64,000 nt of DNA from Chthoniobacter flavus Ellin428 (lineage in GTDB: Bacteria > Verrucomicrobiota > Verrucomicrobiia > Chthoniobacterales > Chthoniobacteraceae): the NCBI RefSeq assembly GCF_000173075.1, contig NZ_ABVL01000023.1, forward strand, positions 31,945 to 95,944, written 5' to 3'. The notes beneath the pieces are model-generated. The model did no database searches and was not told where the DNA came from. It saw nothing but the letters and a program-made list of their open reading frames with translations. Shown in pieces: positions 37,028 to 46,458 of the stretch (position 1 is the first letter of the stretch; each line of letters begins with the position of its first letter). The position numbers and the translations under genes were made by a program.

Positions 37028-38656
37028 TTACTGCGCACTCTCGGTGGTGGAAGCCGCAGTCGGCGCGTGCCAGAGGATGAAGGGGAAACCGGCGATTTCG
37101 ATCCGCTCCGTATGGCCCGGCAACGTGGAGAGAATCTCTGGGGCGTTCTTTGCTCCGAGCCAGACCACGCCCCCCGCAGGATGTTCCGACGCGAGCATGC
37201 CGCGCCAATCTTCCGGCGTGATCAGATTCGTGAGGATCGGCCGGCGTGCATAGTAGGTGAGCGCGCTGCCGTAGGGATCGAAGTTCGCGAGGATCGTGGC
37301 GCCGGGCGGAAAGGCCTGGAGGAGCCGCGTGCCGAGCGTGGGGATGAGTTCCATCGGTTCCTGCACCGCGCCATCGAGGATGAGATACGGCGAGCGCATT
37401 TCCTCCGAACGGCGGAGGCCAACTCCCGCCAATGCGACCAGGACGATGACCGCCGCGCTGGGAATGGCCACCCTCCCCACCGACGGGAGCTTGTCACTCC
37501 AACGACAAAGGCACTCCAAACCCAGGCCCGCCAGAATGGCGACAGCGCCGATGACGTAAAACGGCGCGAAGTCGTGAATGAACGATTCGTTGCGCAGCAG
37601 CACGACATAGAGCGTGCCCGCGATGGTGAGCAGCGTGGCGGTGAGGGCGAGCCAGCGCGTGCCTTCCGAGCGGCGATCGCGAATGAGATGGATGATTCCC
37701 AGACCGGCAAAGACCCAGGTCAGCGCGAGGTAATTGCCGCGCAAATCGGCGCCCACGGTGCGCAGCCAGTCGCTCCACGTAAAGCGCGGCGCATTCTCGG
37801 CGATGGGCGCGGTGCTCGTGGGAATGGCGTTGCCGAGACGCATTTGCAACGCGGTCCAGAGATCGGTCCACGCGGCGGCATTCACGCTGTGGATTTGCCA
37901 GAGGAAGAGCAGGCCGGCGCAACCGACCAGGGCGACGAAGAGGAATCCGAGCGGGCGCATCTCGCGGGACGCGAAAAAGAGCAGCCACGCCGCAGCGCTG
38001 AGGACGAGCAGATAACCGGGCCAATCCGTCCACAAACAGAGCGCCGCGAAAATTGCCGCGGCTACTGCCCAGCGGGTATGCGAGGTGCGCTTCCAGTGCC
38101 AGAGACAGGCGAGCAACGCGATCATCCAAAACGTGAGCACCGGCTCGAAGTCCACCATGTCGCCGTAATGCAGTTCCATCGGCACGATGGCGAAAATGGC
38201 CGCGACGAAGGTCGCCGCCCGTGGTCCGGCAGTGCGCAACAGCAGAAACCACAGCACCACCACGCTGGCCAGCGAGGCGAGAATCGGCACCAATCGCGCC
38301 ATTCCTTCCGATTCGCCGAAGAGTGCGAATGAGCCTGTGACCAGCACCGGCAACAACGTCGGATGATGCACGTAGTAGGCTTCCGGCGGAATCGGCAGCG
38401 GCCCGAAATAAAGCGTCGCGGGCACGCCCGCGGAGCGGAGGCCAGCGCGGAGATTGTTATGGGCCGCCTGGGCGTAAACGGCGCCGTACCAGTTGTCCTC
38501 CTCGGACCAGGGACGCTGGAAGCCGACCGCGAAATGAACCACGAGAAAAGCGAGAATGGCGATCAACCCCAGTGCCCACCAACGTGACCGGGGGGCGAAA
38601 GAATCGGGAGTGGACGGGGAAGTGCTCGTGGACATGGAAAAGCGGGGCACGGACAA
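37028..38656 (-). CDS. Multi-pass membrane glycosyltransferase, GT39/ArnT-like
   Basis: 542 residues (or 535 from MSTSTSPSTPD at 38635) with about 11 membrane helices. The first loop has the acidic pair PWSEEDNWYGAVYAQAA and later HYGDMVDFEPVLTFW, the Asp/Glu-rich loops expected of GT39-type (PMT/ArnT) enzymes. Such enzymes transfer sugars from polyprenyl carriers to proteins or lipids. The sugar and acceptor are unknown. Confidence 0.8.
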   Translation of the reverse strand: MSVPRFSMSTSTSPSTPDSFAPRSRWWALGLIAILAFLVVHFAVGFQRPWSEEDNWYGAVYAQAAHNNLRAGLRSAGVPATLYFGPLPIPPEAYYVHHPTLLPVLVTGSFALFGESEGMARLVPILASLASVVVLWFLLLRTAGPRAATFVAAIFAIVPMELHYGDMVDFEPVLTFWMIALLACLWHWKRTSHTRWAVAAAIFAALCLWTDWPGYLLVLSAAAWLLFFASREMRPLGFLFVALVGCAGLLFLWQIHSVNAAAWTDLWTALQMRLGNAIPTSTAPIAENAPRFTWSDWLRTVGADLRGNYLALTWVFAGLGIIHLIRDRRSEGTRWLALTATLLTIAGTLYVVLLRNESFIHDFAPFYVIGAVAILAGLGLECLCRWSDKLPSVGRVAIPSAAVIVLVALAGVGLRRSEEMRSPYLILDGAVQEPMELIPTLGTRLLQAFPPGATILANFDPYGSALTYYARRPILTNLITPEDWRGMLASEHPAGGVVWLGAKNAPEILSTLPGHTERIEIAGFPFILWHAPTAASTTESAQ

Positions 38657-38748
38657 TAGAAGGGCGCACGGCGAATGTCCGCGTATTTTCGCGCCGAAAG
38701 AGCCGCCGGTGCCTTGCTCATCCTGGCATTCTCTGTTAAGTGCCCGCC

Positions 38749-40050
38749 ATGCAGCGCGTTCTGTTCCCCTCTTTGGCCCTCTTGTGCGCGGCTTCCCTGG
38801 CGGTGGCCCAGCTCCCGACCATCGATCCGCCGCGCAATTGGAAAACCGCCGAAGGCGCGCCCTTTCAGGCTTCGCTGATGAGTTTCGATGGTACCACCGC
38901 CATCTTCCGCATGCAGAATGGCAGCCGCGCCCAGGCGCCCGCTACGAAGCTGAGCGCGGACGACCAGAAATATCTCCAGGACTGGCAGAAGAAACAGCCG
39001 ATCAACACCACCATGCCGAACGAGGTCGGCGTGGAAACTGCGCAGGTCAAAGCCGAGGTGGTGAGCGAAGATCCCGTGGCGGAGAAATTCGTCTATCGCA
39101 CCCAGCACTTCGAATTCGAGTCGCAGGGCAAATTCAACCAGGTGCTGCTGCGCGACGTGGCGCGCAATTTCGAAGCGACCTACGAGTTGCTCAAGGCGCT
39201 GCCCTGGCATATCGATCCCAAACCGGAATCCGGCGACCTCTTTCACGCGAAACTGCTCAAGGACAAGGACGCCTATTTCGCCGCGGGCGGCATGCGTAAT
39301 AGCGGCGGCATGTACAGCTCGCGGCAGCAGCTTTTCCTCGTGCCGTTCGAAAGCATCGGCGTGAAGCTCGTCGGCAAGGCTTACGCGAAGGACGAGAATT
39401 TCGAGACGCATACCATGGTGCACGAGCTCACGCACCAGATGATGCATTTCTGGCTCGATTATCTCCCGCAGTGGGTCGTCGAGGGCACGGCCGAATACAC
39501 CGGCACGTTGCCGCTGCACACCGGCCAGTTTCGGGTCTCCGCGGCGAAGAATGGGCTGCGCGATTATCTCGCCTTCCTCAAGAACAAGACGATGAATGGT
39601 GTGCCCGAGCCGTATCCGCTCGAACAGCTTTTCCCGATCACCAACGAGCAATGGAACAAAGTGCTCGAGGACGATCCGCGCGCTTCGCACCGGCTGTATT
39701 TCACCTCCTTCCTGCTCGTTTACTATTTCATGCACCTCGACGGGAAAGGCGACGGCCAGCTCTTCGCGCGCTACTTCCGCGAAGTCGGCGAGGTCCGCAA
39801 ATCGGTCGAGGATTATTACAAGGCGATGGAGGACTTCAAAAAGCAGCCGGGCGTGAAGGTGAATCCCGATGGGAGCTTCACCTATCGCAGCGACATGGTG
39901 CTGCCGAAGCCGCCGGATGTCATCAAGTCGCCTGAGGCGCGCGCGGAGTTCCAGAAAAAGACGCTGCAGATCCTGCTCGATGGGCGCAGCGAGGCGGACC
40001 TGATGAAGCAGATTCGCACCGGCTACTCACATCTCGGGATCCGGCTGTAA
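38749..40050 (+). CDS. Exported HExxH peptidase-like protein with SHD1 domain
   Basis: 433 residues from the ATG at 38749, giving a signal peptide (1-20, LAVAQ). The N-terminal domain RNWKTAEGAPFQASLMSFDG resembles SHD1 (SLA1 homology domain 1), which recurs in PVC-group exported proteins. The catalytic box is MVHELTHQMMHFW (HELTH) followed by VVEGTAEYTG, where the Glu fits a gluzincin third ligand. The rest matches DUF1570-like architecture. Probably a periplasmic or secreted zinc metallopeptidase; the substrate is unknown. Confidence 0.75.
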   Translation: MQRVLFPSLALLCAASLAVAQLPTIDPPRNWKTAEGAPFQASLMSFDGTTAIFRMQNGSRAQAPATKLSADDQKYLQDWQKKQPINTTMPNEVGVETAQVKAEVVSEDPVAEKFVYRTQHFEFESQGKFNQVLLRDVARNFEATYELLKALPWHIDPKPESGDLFHAKLLKDKDAYFAAGGMRNSGGMYSSRQQLFLVPFESIGVKLVGKAYAKDENFETHTMVHELTHQMMHFWLDYLPQWVVEGTAEYTGTLPLHTGQFRVSAAKNGLRDYLAFLKNKTMNGVPEPYPLEQLFPITNEQWNKVLEDDPRASHRLYFTSFLLVYYFMHLDGKGDGQLFARYFREVGEVRKSVEDYYKAMEDFKKQPGVKVNPDGSFTYRSDMVLPKPPDVIKSPEARAEFQKKTLQILLDGRSEADLMKQIRTGYSHLGIRL

Positions 40051-40055
40051 GCCGC

Positions 40056-40137
40056 TTTTTTCTTAATCTTAATCTTAATCTTAATCGTAATCTTAATCCC
40101 CACGGCAGAGAGGAGTAAGATTAAGATTACGATTAAG
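40056..40137. repeat. Hexamer inverted repeat (CTTAAT) forming a hairpin
   Basis: TCTTAATCTTAATCTTAATC then TTAATCGTAATCTTAATC is followed, after CCCACGGCAGAGAGGAGT, by AAGATTAAGATTACGATTAA, an inverted copy of the hexamer array. It is 6 bases after the stop of the peptidase gene and could terminate it. Only this array in the window uses CTTAAT, but its design is the same as the TAGGA and CAACAYCC repeats. Confidence 0.85.
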
Positions 40138-40209
40138 AGTAAGAATCCGGCCGGGCGCCTGACGAAAATCTCGCTTCTCATCTGGTGAGCGGCCATCTTG
40201 CGCGCTCCC

Positions 40210-40979
40210 ATGAAACTCATCTCCTGGAACGTCAATGGCATCCGCGCGGTGCTGAAAAAGGGCTTCACCGATTTCATCGAAAGCGAGAATCCCGACATCC
40301 TCGCCCTGCAGGAGACGAAGGCGACGCCGGAGGATGTGGTCGTGCCGCAGGCGCTCGCGGAATACACCTCGTTCTGGAACATCGCGGAGAAGAAGGGCTA
40401 CTCCGGCACGGCGATTTTCACGAAGACCAAGCCGATCGCGGTCACGCTCGGCATCGGCGTTGCGGAGCACGATCGCGAAGGGCGGGTGATCACCGCGGAA
40501 TATGCCGACTTTTTTCTCGTCAATGTCTACGTGCCGAACTCGAAGCGCGAACTCACGCGGCTGGCTTATCGCCAGCAATGGGATCGCGACTTTCTCGCCT
40601 ACCTCAAGAAACTCGAACTCAAAAAGCCGGTGATCTGGTGCGGCGATCTAAACGTGGCGCATACGGAGATCGATCTCGCGCGGCCGAAGGACAATGTGAA
40701 GAACCACGGCTTCACGCCGGAGGAACGCGCCGGTTTCGATGCCTTTGTCGGGGCAGGCTTCGTCGATGCCTTTCGCGAATTCGAAAAGGCCGGCGGCCAC
40801 TACACGTGGTGGAGTCAGATGGGCACGGCGCGGGCGCGGAATATCGGTTGGCGGGATTGACTATTTTCCCTCTGCTCCGATGCGCTGCGGAAACGGCTGA
40901 AATCCGGCGACGATTTACCCCGCACATCAAGGGGCTCGGACCATTGGTCCGGTGGGGGATTGTGCTGAAGAAGGCGTAG
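40210..40979 (+). CDS. xth: Exodeoxyribonuclease III (3' end disrupted by base insertions)
   Basis: The intact frame begins MKLISWNVNGIRAVLKKG, has LALQETKA, and GDLNVAHTEIDL, all typical exonuclease III/AP endonuclease boxes. As written, the frame stops at 40860 with NIGWRD, losing the last 37 residues. Removing about eight single bases in 40850-40965 (runs of G, T and C) restores GWRIDYFLCSDALRKRLKSA, IYPAHQG and SDHCPVGIVLKKA up to TAG at 40977-40979. The restored protein has 253 residues, normal for the family, and the SDH catalytic box is complete. It repairs abasic sites and removes 3' blocks. It is convergent with the esterase gene. Confidence 0.88.
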
Positions 40980-40986
40980 GCCCGGC

Positions 40987-41870
40987 CTAGTTCTTCGACG
41001 CAGTCGTCGCGGGACGATGGGTCCGCAATGAAATGCAGGATCGCCTCTGCAGCCGGGTCGCCGGGGTGGGCGATATCGCCGGCGATGCTGCCGTGGGTGC
41101 GGTCGTTGATCTGAAGCTCTTGCACGTGGGTATCGCCCGTCGCCCGCAGCACCGCGGCGAGGTACCTATTTTCTTCCCGGCGCGCTGCCATGTCTCTGTC
41201 CGCGTAGAGAATGAGCATGGGTGGCGTGTCCTTGTGCAGATGGTTGATCGGCGCTGCTTCGTCGGCGCTGATGACGTTGTGATCCGTGATGCCGCGCTCT
41301 TCGCGCACCGTATAGTGCGTCATCGTCTGGCCGCTGATCGGAATCAACCCGGCGATGGCGCTCGGCTTCAGGCCGTAGGGCTTTAGCCAGCGATCGTCGA
41401 GGCCGATCATGTAGGCGAGATATCCACCGGCAGAATGGCCGCTGACGAAAATCCGCGAGGGGTCGAAGTGCTGCTCTGCCGCATGGGCCACGACCCAGGC
41501 AACGGCGGCCGCGCTGTCATCGAGATAAGCCGGGTAGGTTGCCTTCGGACTGAGGCGATAATTCGCCGCCACCACGGCGACGCCGGCGTGGGCGAAACGC
41601 TCGGCAATGGGTTTGGCTCCATCCTTTGATCCGCCCTTGAGGGCGCCGCCATGAAACCAGACGAAGCCCCGGGAAATTCTGACCAGTCGCGGGCAGGTAA
41701 AGATCGAGTTTGCAGCGGGTCTTTTCGTACTCCGTGAGCGAGGAACTCGATTTGTAAGCGATGTCGTTCAGGACATGGACGTCCGAGTTTTCATCCGCGA
41801 GACCTTTCGCGAGGGGAAGGAAACCGATGGCGAGGACTGCGAAGGATGCGAGCAGAGGGGGAAGGCGCAT
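40987..41870 (-). CDS. Exported alpha/beta hydrolase (carboxylesterase-like), two single-base insertions
   Basis: As written the N-terminal part (41870-41517) and the catalytic part (41575-40712) lie in different frames. Removing one base at about 41668-41671 joins QNFPGFVWFHGGALKGGSK, giving the HGG oxyanion hole. Removing one base at about 41018-41021 gives the C-terminus ILHFIADHRPATTASKN and a TAG at 40987. The restored protein has 293 residues, a signal peptide (LASFAVLAIGFLPLAKGLA), nucleophile GHSAGG, Asp in LILYADRDM and His near RTHGSI. This ends 7 bases from the restored exonuclease III stop, a normal convergent layout, which supports both corrections. The substrate is unknown. Confidence 0.8.
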
Positions 41871-41924
41871 GCTTTGGTGCTAGGTGGAGTGGCGCGCGGC
41901 GTCAAGCAAGCCGCCCAGAGGAAA

Positions 41925-42078
41925 GGCAGAACATCCCGAGGGAAAGGCAGAACATCCAACACCCAACGTGCAACGCCCAACATCCAATGACATACCCGCA
42001 GACCTACCAACTCTCGCCGCGCGCTTGCGTGATTGGAGGTTGGATGTTGGGTGTTGGGTGTTGGATGTTCTGCCTCCT
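41925..42078. repeat. Inverted repeat of CCAACAYCC words
   Basis: The arm GGCAGAACATCCAACACCCA plus ACGCCCAACATCCAATGA is matched downstream by TTGGAGGTTGGATGTTGGGT and GTTGGATGTTCTGCCTCC, an inverted copy. A second short direct copy, GGCAGAACATCC, precedes the left arm. In other verrucomicrobial genomes such repeats translate to LDVGCW-type false proteins, as one frame does here. It is intergenic and divergent, unlike the other repeats, which follow stop codons. Confidence 0.8.
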
Positions 42079-42178
42079 TCCCCTCCCCCGTGTCATAAAG
42101 GAAATTCCCCATTGCGCTCCCTCGCTCTTCGCGTATTCTCGCGGCAGTTCTTTCATAACTGAATATTGCATCACGAGT

Positions 42179-42283
42179 GATTCAGCGAATTCCGCTGAAT
42201 CTGCCAACCTGGTTGGAGAAACCAAGGTGGAGCCGAGCGACCAAGGGTCGCGAGGCGATGTGCGCGCCGGCTTTTCAAAGCCG
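42179..42283 (+). other. Cluster of four hairpins upstream of the small integrase-arm-like gene
   Basis: Four perfect or near-perfect dyads follow each other within 105 bases: GATTCAGCG-AATTC-CGCTGAATC (42179-42201), CCAACC-T-GGTTGG (42204-42216), GCGACC-AAG-GGTCGC (42237-42251) and CGGCTTT-TC-AAAGCCG (42268-42283). The last hairpin is 45 bases before the start of the 77-codon gene. Such a series suggests a structured leader RNA or a recombination/attachment region. No known riboswitch or ribozyme consensus is recognised. Confidence 0.45.
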
Positions 42284-44777
42284 ATGCGAATCCAATCTCC
42301 CGTGATGTGACCAACCGCAAACCCCATCATGTCTCAACTCTCTCTCCGCACCAACCTGGAGAATCCCAATCACCATCTCTGGAATAACAACGGCACGTGG
42401 TTCATTCACTACGTTGTGCACCCCACGCCGATCACCAAGGAACGCGTCCGCAAGTCGCTGGGCACGAAGTCGCTCGCCGAAGCCCGCGCCAAGCGCGATG
42501 CCATCCTTACCTGCCAGACGGTTTCCTTGCACAATCTGCAGCCCTTGGAGCTCGCTGCTTAGACGCAGTCTTATCAACCTGGGCAGCAGGCGAAGTAGCG
42601 GTGCTCCGGCGGGGACCGATGGCCTTGGTAAAGAACCCGCTTCGACGACGGATGAAAGTGGCCGCGGCAGCCCGCTTAACGAGGCGACTCCTCCCGCCGG
42701 AGGTGCTTCGGGTAATCCGGGAGGCGTTGTCGAAGGCGCCGGTGTTGCTGTGGGTGGGGCAGACGGCGTGGTCGGTGCCGGTACGGGTGGAGTGGAAGGA
42801 GCTGGCGTCGTGGCCGGCGATTCGGTGGGAGGCGGATTGGGTGGAACTACGGGTGCCGGAGTGGCGGGTGCTGGTGCCGTCGGTGTCGAGGCTGCTGGCG
42901 CCGGGGTGGCCGGCGGTATGGGCGTGGGAGCAGGGGCAGGTGCGGCAGGGGCCTCCGGTGTGGCCGAGGGGTGCGGCAGGGTGAAGACCTCCACCGTCTC
43001 GAACTTCCCCGCCATCTTGTAATGTTTCTTCAGGAAAGCGTAGACCGGCGCGCCCCAGTGCGTGAAGCGCGAAGCCGGTGTACCGTTGATTTCGCGATCA
43101 TCGATGATCACCACCGCGGGATGTTTTTCCTCGAGATCGCGGATGGTATTCTCGGACCAGTGCGATCCGCGCGTGGCGTTATCCACATACACGTTGTGCA
43201 GATACGTCCGGCGATTCGTCATCACGTTGTAGCCCGGCATGTAGGGGTAGCAGATCAGGTAATCATCCGGCCCGGACGACTTCATCACGATGTCGTAGAC
43301 GCCTTGCAAGATGGCGGCTTCCTTTTTGCTGGTGTGAACGCGCACGCCGTTCTCGCCTTGGAAACGCGCCTTGCGTCCGAAGCGCGCGGCAATGGTTCCG
43401 GAAGAGGGGTGCTGCATGGCAAACACCGCGAAGATCAGGAATTGGCCGATGAGGAACAGCGAGACCAGACCGGCGAAAAGACGCCGCACCACCGGATGCT
43501 TCGACCCGCGCGGCCAGAGCAGCCACGCCGAGGCCATCATGGCGATGATGTAGCCGGGCATGAATTCCGAGAGGTGTGGGCGATCCGGCCGGAAAAAGAA
43601 GAACTGCGGGAAGGTGGTGAGCGAGCCGCCGATGAGTAACAGCCACTCCAGCGGTACGGCCGTGAGGGCAAAGTCGCGGCGGAACACGGACATTAGGAAA
43701 CCGATAACGCCGATGATGAAGAACACGCCGAAGCCAACGATTGGCGCGTAAGTGAGGAAAGTCAGGATGCGTTCACGCCAGCCTTTATTGGAGATGGAGG
43801 AAAGTGGCTTGCGCGGCAGCACCGAACGTTCGCCGTTCGCGGCATTCTTGACGGTTGCTGCCGTGGGGTTGCTGGCGGCGTCGCTACCGTCGGCGGTGGG
43901 CGTTGCGGATGCAGCGGTTTGTGGCGCTCCGAGGCCGGCGGCCAGGGCGGGCTTCTCCTGCGCCACCCGGGTGTGCAGGGACGCACGCAGGAATTCCAGC
44001 CAGTCCAGGTACTCCGCCCAGTATTCCTTCTCGAGTCCATGAGCGCGCAGAGGGACGTAGGCCGGTGTTTGTGCGATGACGACGCCGAACACGACCGCCA
44101 GGGCACCGAGGATCAACCCGGCGAAACGGCCTCCGATCGACGCGCGCCGATCAAATAACGAGACGAGCAACAGGAGCGCCCAGATGGCTGTGAAGAAATA
44201 GCCCAGCTCCACGCGCACGAGGAAAGTGAGGCCCAGCACCACCCCTCCGAGCACGAACCAGCCGAGCCATCGGGCGGCGCATCTTGGGATCGATGTAAAG
44301 CAGGTGGATGAGACAGGCGGTATTCGCGGCCTCGGCGAGCGGGATGTAATCCTTGAACTGCGAACCCGGGAAAACGACCAGCAGCAAGCCGGTGACCATG
44401 CCCCACCAGCGCGAGCCGGTGACGCGCGAGACGATGCCGCAGCCGAGCAACGCAGTGATTGTGGCCAGCAGGAAAAACCACGCCCGCACGGCGAGGAAGT
44501 TCACCCCGGTGAAATGGAACAGCCCGACGATGGGATAAAACCAGCCGATGTTGTATCCCGGCTCCACGTCCACCCACGGGCGTTCGCCGTGCATGAGTCG
44601 CTGGGCGATGAGACAGGCGGTGCCGCCTTCATCGTGGGGATTGAACCAGAAGTGCCAGTAGCTGCCGTAGTAGGCGATGGCCGCCACGAGGATGACGAGC
44701 ACGGGCACGAAACGCATGGCGCTGCGAGGCGCCGGAGGAGGATTTTCTGTCACTAAATTGCTGTTCACTGGGAACAA
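42275..44777 (-). CDS. Multi-pass membrane glycosyltransferase-like protein with Pro/Ala-rich tail (one frameshift)
   Basis: As written, the start (44777) frame and the remaining frame are offset near 44272; removing one C from CGCCGCCCGATGG joins KMRRRWLGWFVLGGVVLGLTF. The restored protein is about 830 residues with about 10 membrane helices. The first loop has HDEGGTACLIAQRLMHGERP, an Asp-Glu pair as in GT39/ArnT-type enzymes. A Pro/Ala/Thr-rich tail (about 42640-42985) follows the last helix. The last 100 or so codons run antisense to the small gene at 42329 and may be wrong; another insertion in the tail would give an earlier stop. The sugar and acceptor are unknown. Confidence 0.7.
42329..42562 (+). 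CDS. Tiny protein resembling an integrase arm-binding domain
   Basis: 77 residues. The core NNGTWFIHYVVHPTPITKER then VRKSLGTKSLAEARAKRD is the pattern of the N-terminal arm-type DNA-binding domain of tyrosine integrases (three-strand AP2-like fold with GTWxxxY and SLGTxxxxEA). There is no catalytic domain nearby, so it is a stand-alone domain. Four hairpins lie directly upstream. It might be a mobile-element remnant, a DNA-binding cargo protein or a regulator that binds the hairpin region. Small stand-alone proteins of this kind occur in PVC genomes as far as I recall. The coding frame overlaps the end of the opposite-strand gene. Confidence 0.6.
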   Translation: MSQLSLRTNLENPNHHLWNNNGTWFIHYVVHPTPITKERVRKSLGTKSLAEARAKRDAILTCQTVSLHNLQPLELAA

Positions 44778-44798
44778 AGTGGGTTTCTTGTCCGCACC

Positions 44799-45266
44799 GT
44801 GAAAGACCTACCTGTCGAACCGACCGCCGTCGAGACTCCTCGCATTGAAACACCGATCCAGGTGATGTTTTTTGATACAGACTGCGCAGGGGTGGTGCAT
44901 AATATCGTCTACCTGCGTTTCATCGAAGTCGCCCGGACGTTGCTCGCCGAGCAACTCGGCATGGGTTTGGTGGAAATGGCTTCCACCCAGACGTACCCGG
45001 TGGTGGTGCGGACCGAGATCGACTATCGACGCTCGGCCAAATTGGGCGACAAACTGGTGGTCCACGGCTGGCTGGACAGCGTCGAGCGGATGCGCTTTTG
45101 GTGCGGGTTCGAGATTCGCCGTCCGACGGATGACACGGTCATCGCGACTTCCCGGCAAATGCTGGCGGTCATCCAAATGCCCTCAGGAAAACCGGTGCGT
45201 CTGCCGGAAGACTGGGCGACGCGGTTCGCGCACCTGAAGCCGGCGCGTGCGGCGAAGGGGGCGTGA
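44799..45266 (+). CDS. Acyl-CoA thioesterase of the 4HBT/YbgC family
   Basis: 155 residues with a GTG start. The hot-dog fold signature is MFFDTDCAGVVHNIVYLRF, in which the Asp is the catalytic residue of the YbgC/4HBT family; QMLAVIQMPSGKPVRLPE ends the domain. It hydrolyses acyl-CoA or aryl-CoA thioesters in the cytoplasm; YbgC itself is linked to the Tol-Pal system in proteobacteria, which cannot be assumed here. It is divergent from the membrane glycosyltransferase, 21 bases away. Confidence 0.88.
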   Translation: MKDLPVEPTAVETPRIETPIQVMFFDTDCAGVVHNIVYLRFIEVARTLLAEQLGMGLVEMASTQTYPVVVRTEIDYRRSAKLGDKLVVHGWLDSVERMRFWCGFEIRRPTDDTVIATSRQMLAVIQMPSGKPVRLPEDWATRFAHLKPARAAKGA

Positions 45267-45314
45267 TCGGAGGAATGGGAAGGATAGGAGTCCCACCCTT
45301 CCTATTCCTTCTAT
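45266..45314. repeat. Inverted repeat of GGAGGAA/TTCCT words (copy 4)
   Basis: GGAGGAATGGGAAGGATAGG is followed by CACCCTTCCTATTCCTTCTAT, an imperfect inverted copy. It fills the gap between convergent genes (stops at 45266 and 45319). Same family as copies at 6319, 18025 and 36097. It probably terminates both genes. Confidence 0.7.
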
Positions 45315-45318
45315 GGCG

Positions 45319-46456
45319 TTACGAATAAAGCGGTAGCGGCTGCAGCGGGAAATTCGGGAAGACTTGGGCGAGGCTTTGCGCATCGGCGCCGTGTTGCGTG
45401 AGCACGGGTGCGAGGATGTCGCGGTAATTGTTCCAGACCGGCAGGTCGCCAGGGCCTTCGAGCATTTCGGGCTTTAGCCCGGGCCAGCCGCCGAGGACGC
45501 GCCGGCCTTTCACGCCGCCGCCCATGACGAACATCGCGCCGCCGCGCCCGTGGTCGGTGCCGAAGGCGCTGTTCTCCGGCCACGCGCCGGCCGAATTCGG
45601 TCATCACCACCACCGTGGTCGTGGCCATGCGTGGGCCGAGATCGCGGCGGAAAGCGGCGAGGCCGGTGGCCAATTGCAGCATGAGCGGTTCGATGAGGGT
45701 TTGCTGGGTGAAATGGGAATCCCAGCCGCCGAGATCGATGCTCGCCGCATCGAGACCGACATCAGCTTTGATCAATTGCGCGATCTGCCGCAGGCCTTGG
45801 GCAAAGGGGTATTTCTCCTCGTAGACGGCACCGTTGGCGGGCGAGGCCTTGGTGTCGATCGCCTCGATGCGCCGCAGCGCTTCGAACGTGTGGGACGCGG
45901 CATCGTGCAAGGCGCCTTCCTCCAGCGCGTAGAGGCGCTGCAGTTCACGGGTGAAGTCTTCCTGGTGGGCGCCTTTGCGTGTGTCGGTGATGGCGAATTC
46001 GCGGAGCGATTCGAAAGCCGCGGCGCTAGGGGCTCCGGAGAGGCTTTCGGGCAAGGTGGGCGCGAGCGCCACGGCGGCGAGCGGGCTGGGCGCGGGGCCA
46101 CGCGTGCGCAGGAAGCGTCCGAGCCAGCCGCCGGCGGTCGGGCCACCGTGCTCCATCAAATCCTGCGCTTCGAAATGTGAGCGCGTGTCGCTCTCGCCGC
46201 CGGCCCCATGGATGATGGCGAGGTCGCCTTCCTGCCACGCGGACTGTAACGCGCGGAGATTCGGATGCAGGCCGAAGGTGTCGTCGAGCGGCACGGCGTC
46301 GCTCTTCTTTACCGCGAGGCGCGGGCGGAATTTGTGATAGTTGTCGTCGGCCACGGGGGCAACGAGCGTGAGCCCGTCGGCGGCGCCGCGGAGGAAGACG
46401 ACGACGAGGGCGCGGCGGTCGTCGCGATTGGGGGAGAGATTGGCGGAGGCGCTCAT
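45319..46456 (-). CDS. DUF1501 protein (one frameshift)
   Basis: The frame is normal to TEFGRR and then turns Arg-rich. Removing one C near 45576-45577 restores VVMTEFGRRVAENSAFGTDH and GRGGAMFVMGGGVKG, the DUF1501 C-terminal signature, and ends at 45319. The restored protein has 378 residues. The N-terminus has VVVFLRGAADGLTLVAP and IHGAGGESDTRSHFEAQDLM. DUF1501 proteins belong to the alkaline-phosphatase/sulfatase-like fold and are usually paired with DUF1800 or DUF1549/DUF1553 genes in PVC bacteria. The substrate is unknown. It starts 3 bases after the DUF1800 gene, same strand. Confidence 0.88.
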
Positions 46457-46458
46457 CT

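Larger units (their letters stand above)
41871..42328. other. Gene-free stretch with an inverted repeat and a hairpin cluster
   Basis: 458 bases between divergent genes (esterase, minus; small integrase-arm-like gene, plus). It contains the CAACAYCC-type inverted repeat at 41925-42078 and the four hairpins at 42179-42283. The remainder, about 42080-42178, shows nothing I can name. Promoters for both flanking genes must lie here. Confidence 0.5.

Noticed and set aside
42275..42570. C-terminal 100 residues of the Pro/Ala-rich membrane protein as real sequence
   Set aside because: They run antisense to the tiny integrase-arm-like gene and read like shadow sequence; another single-base insertion in the tail would end the protein earlier. 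I keep the coordinate only because no alternative stop is certain.
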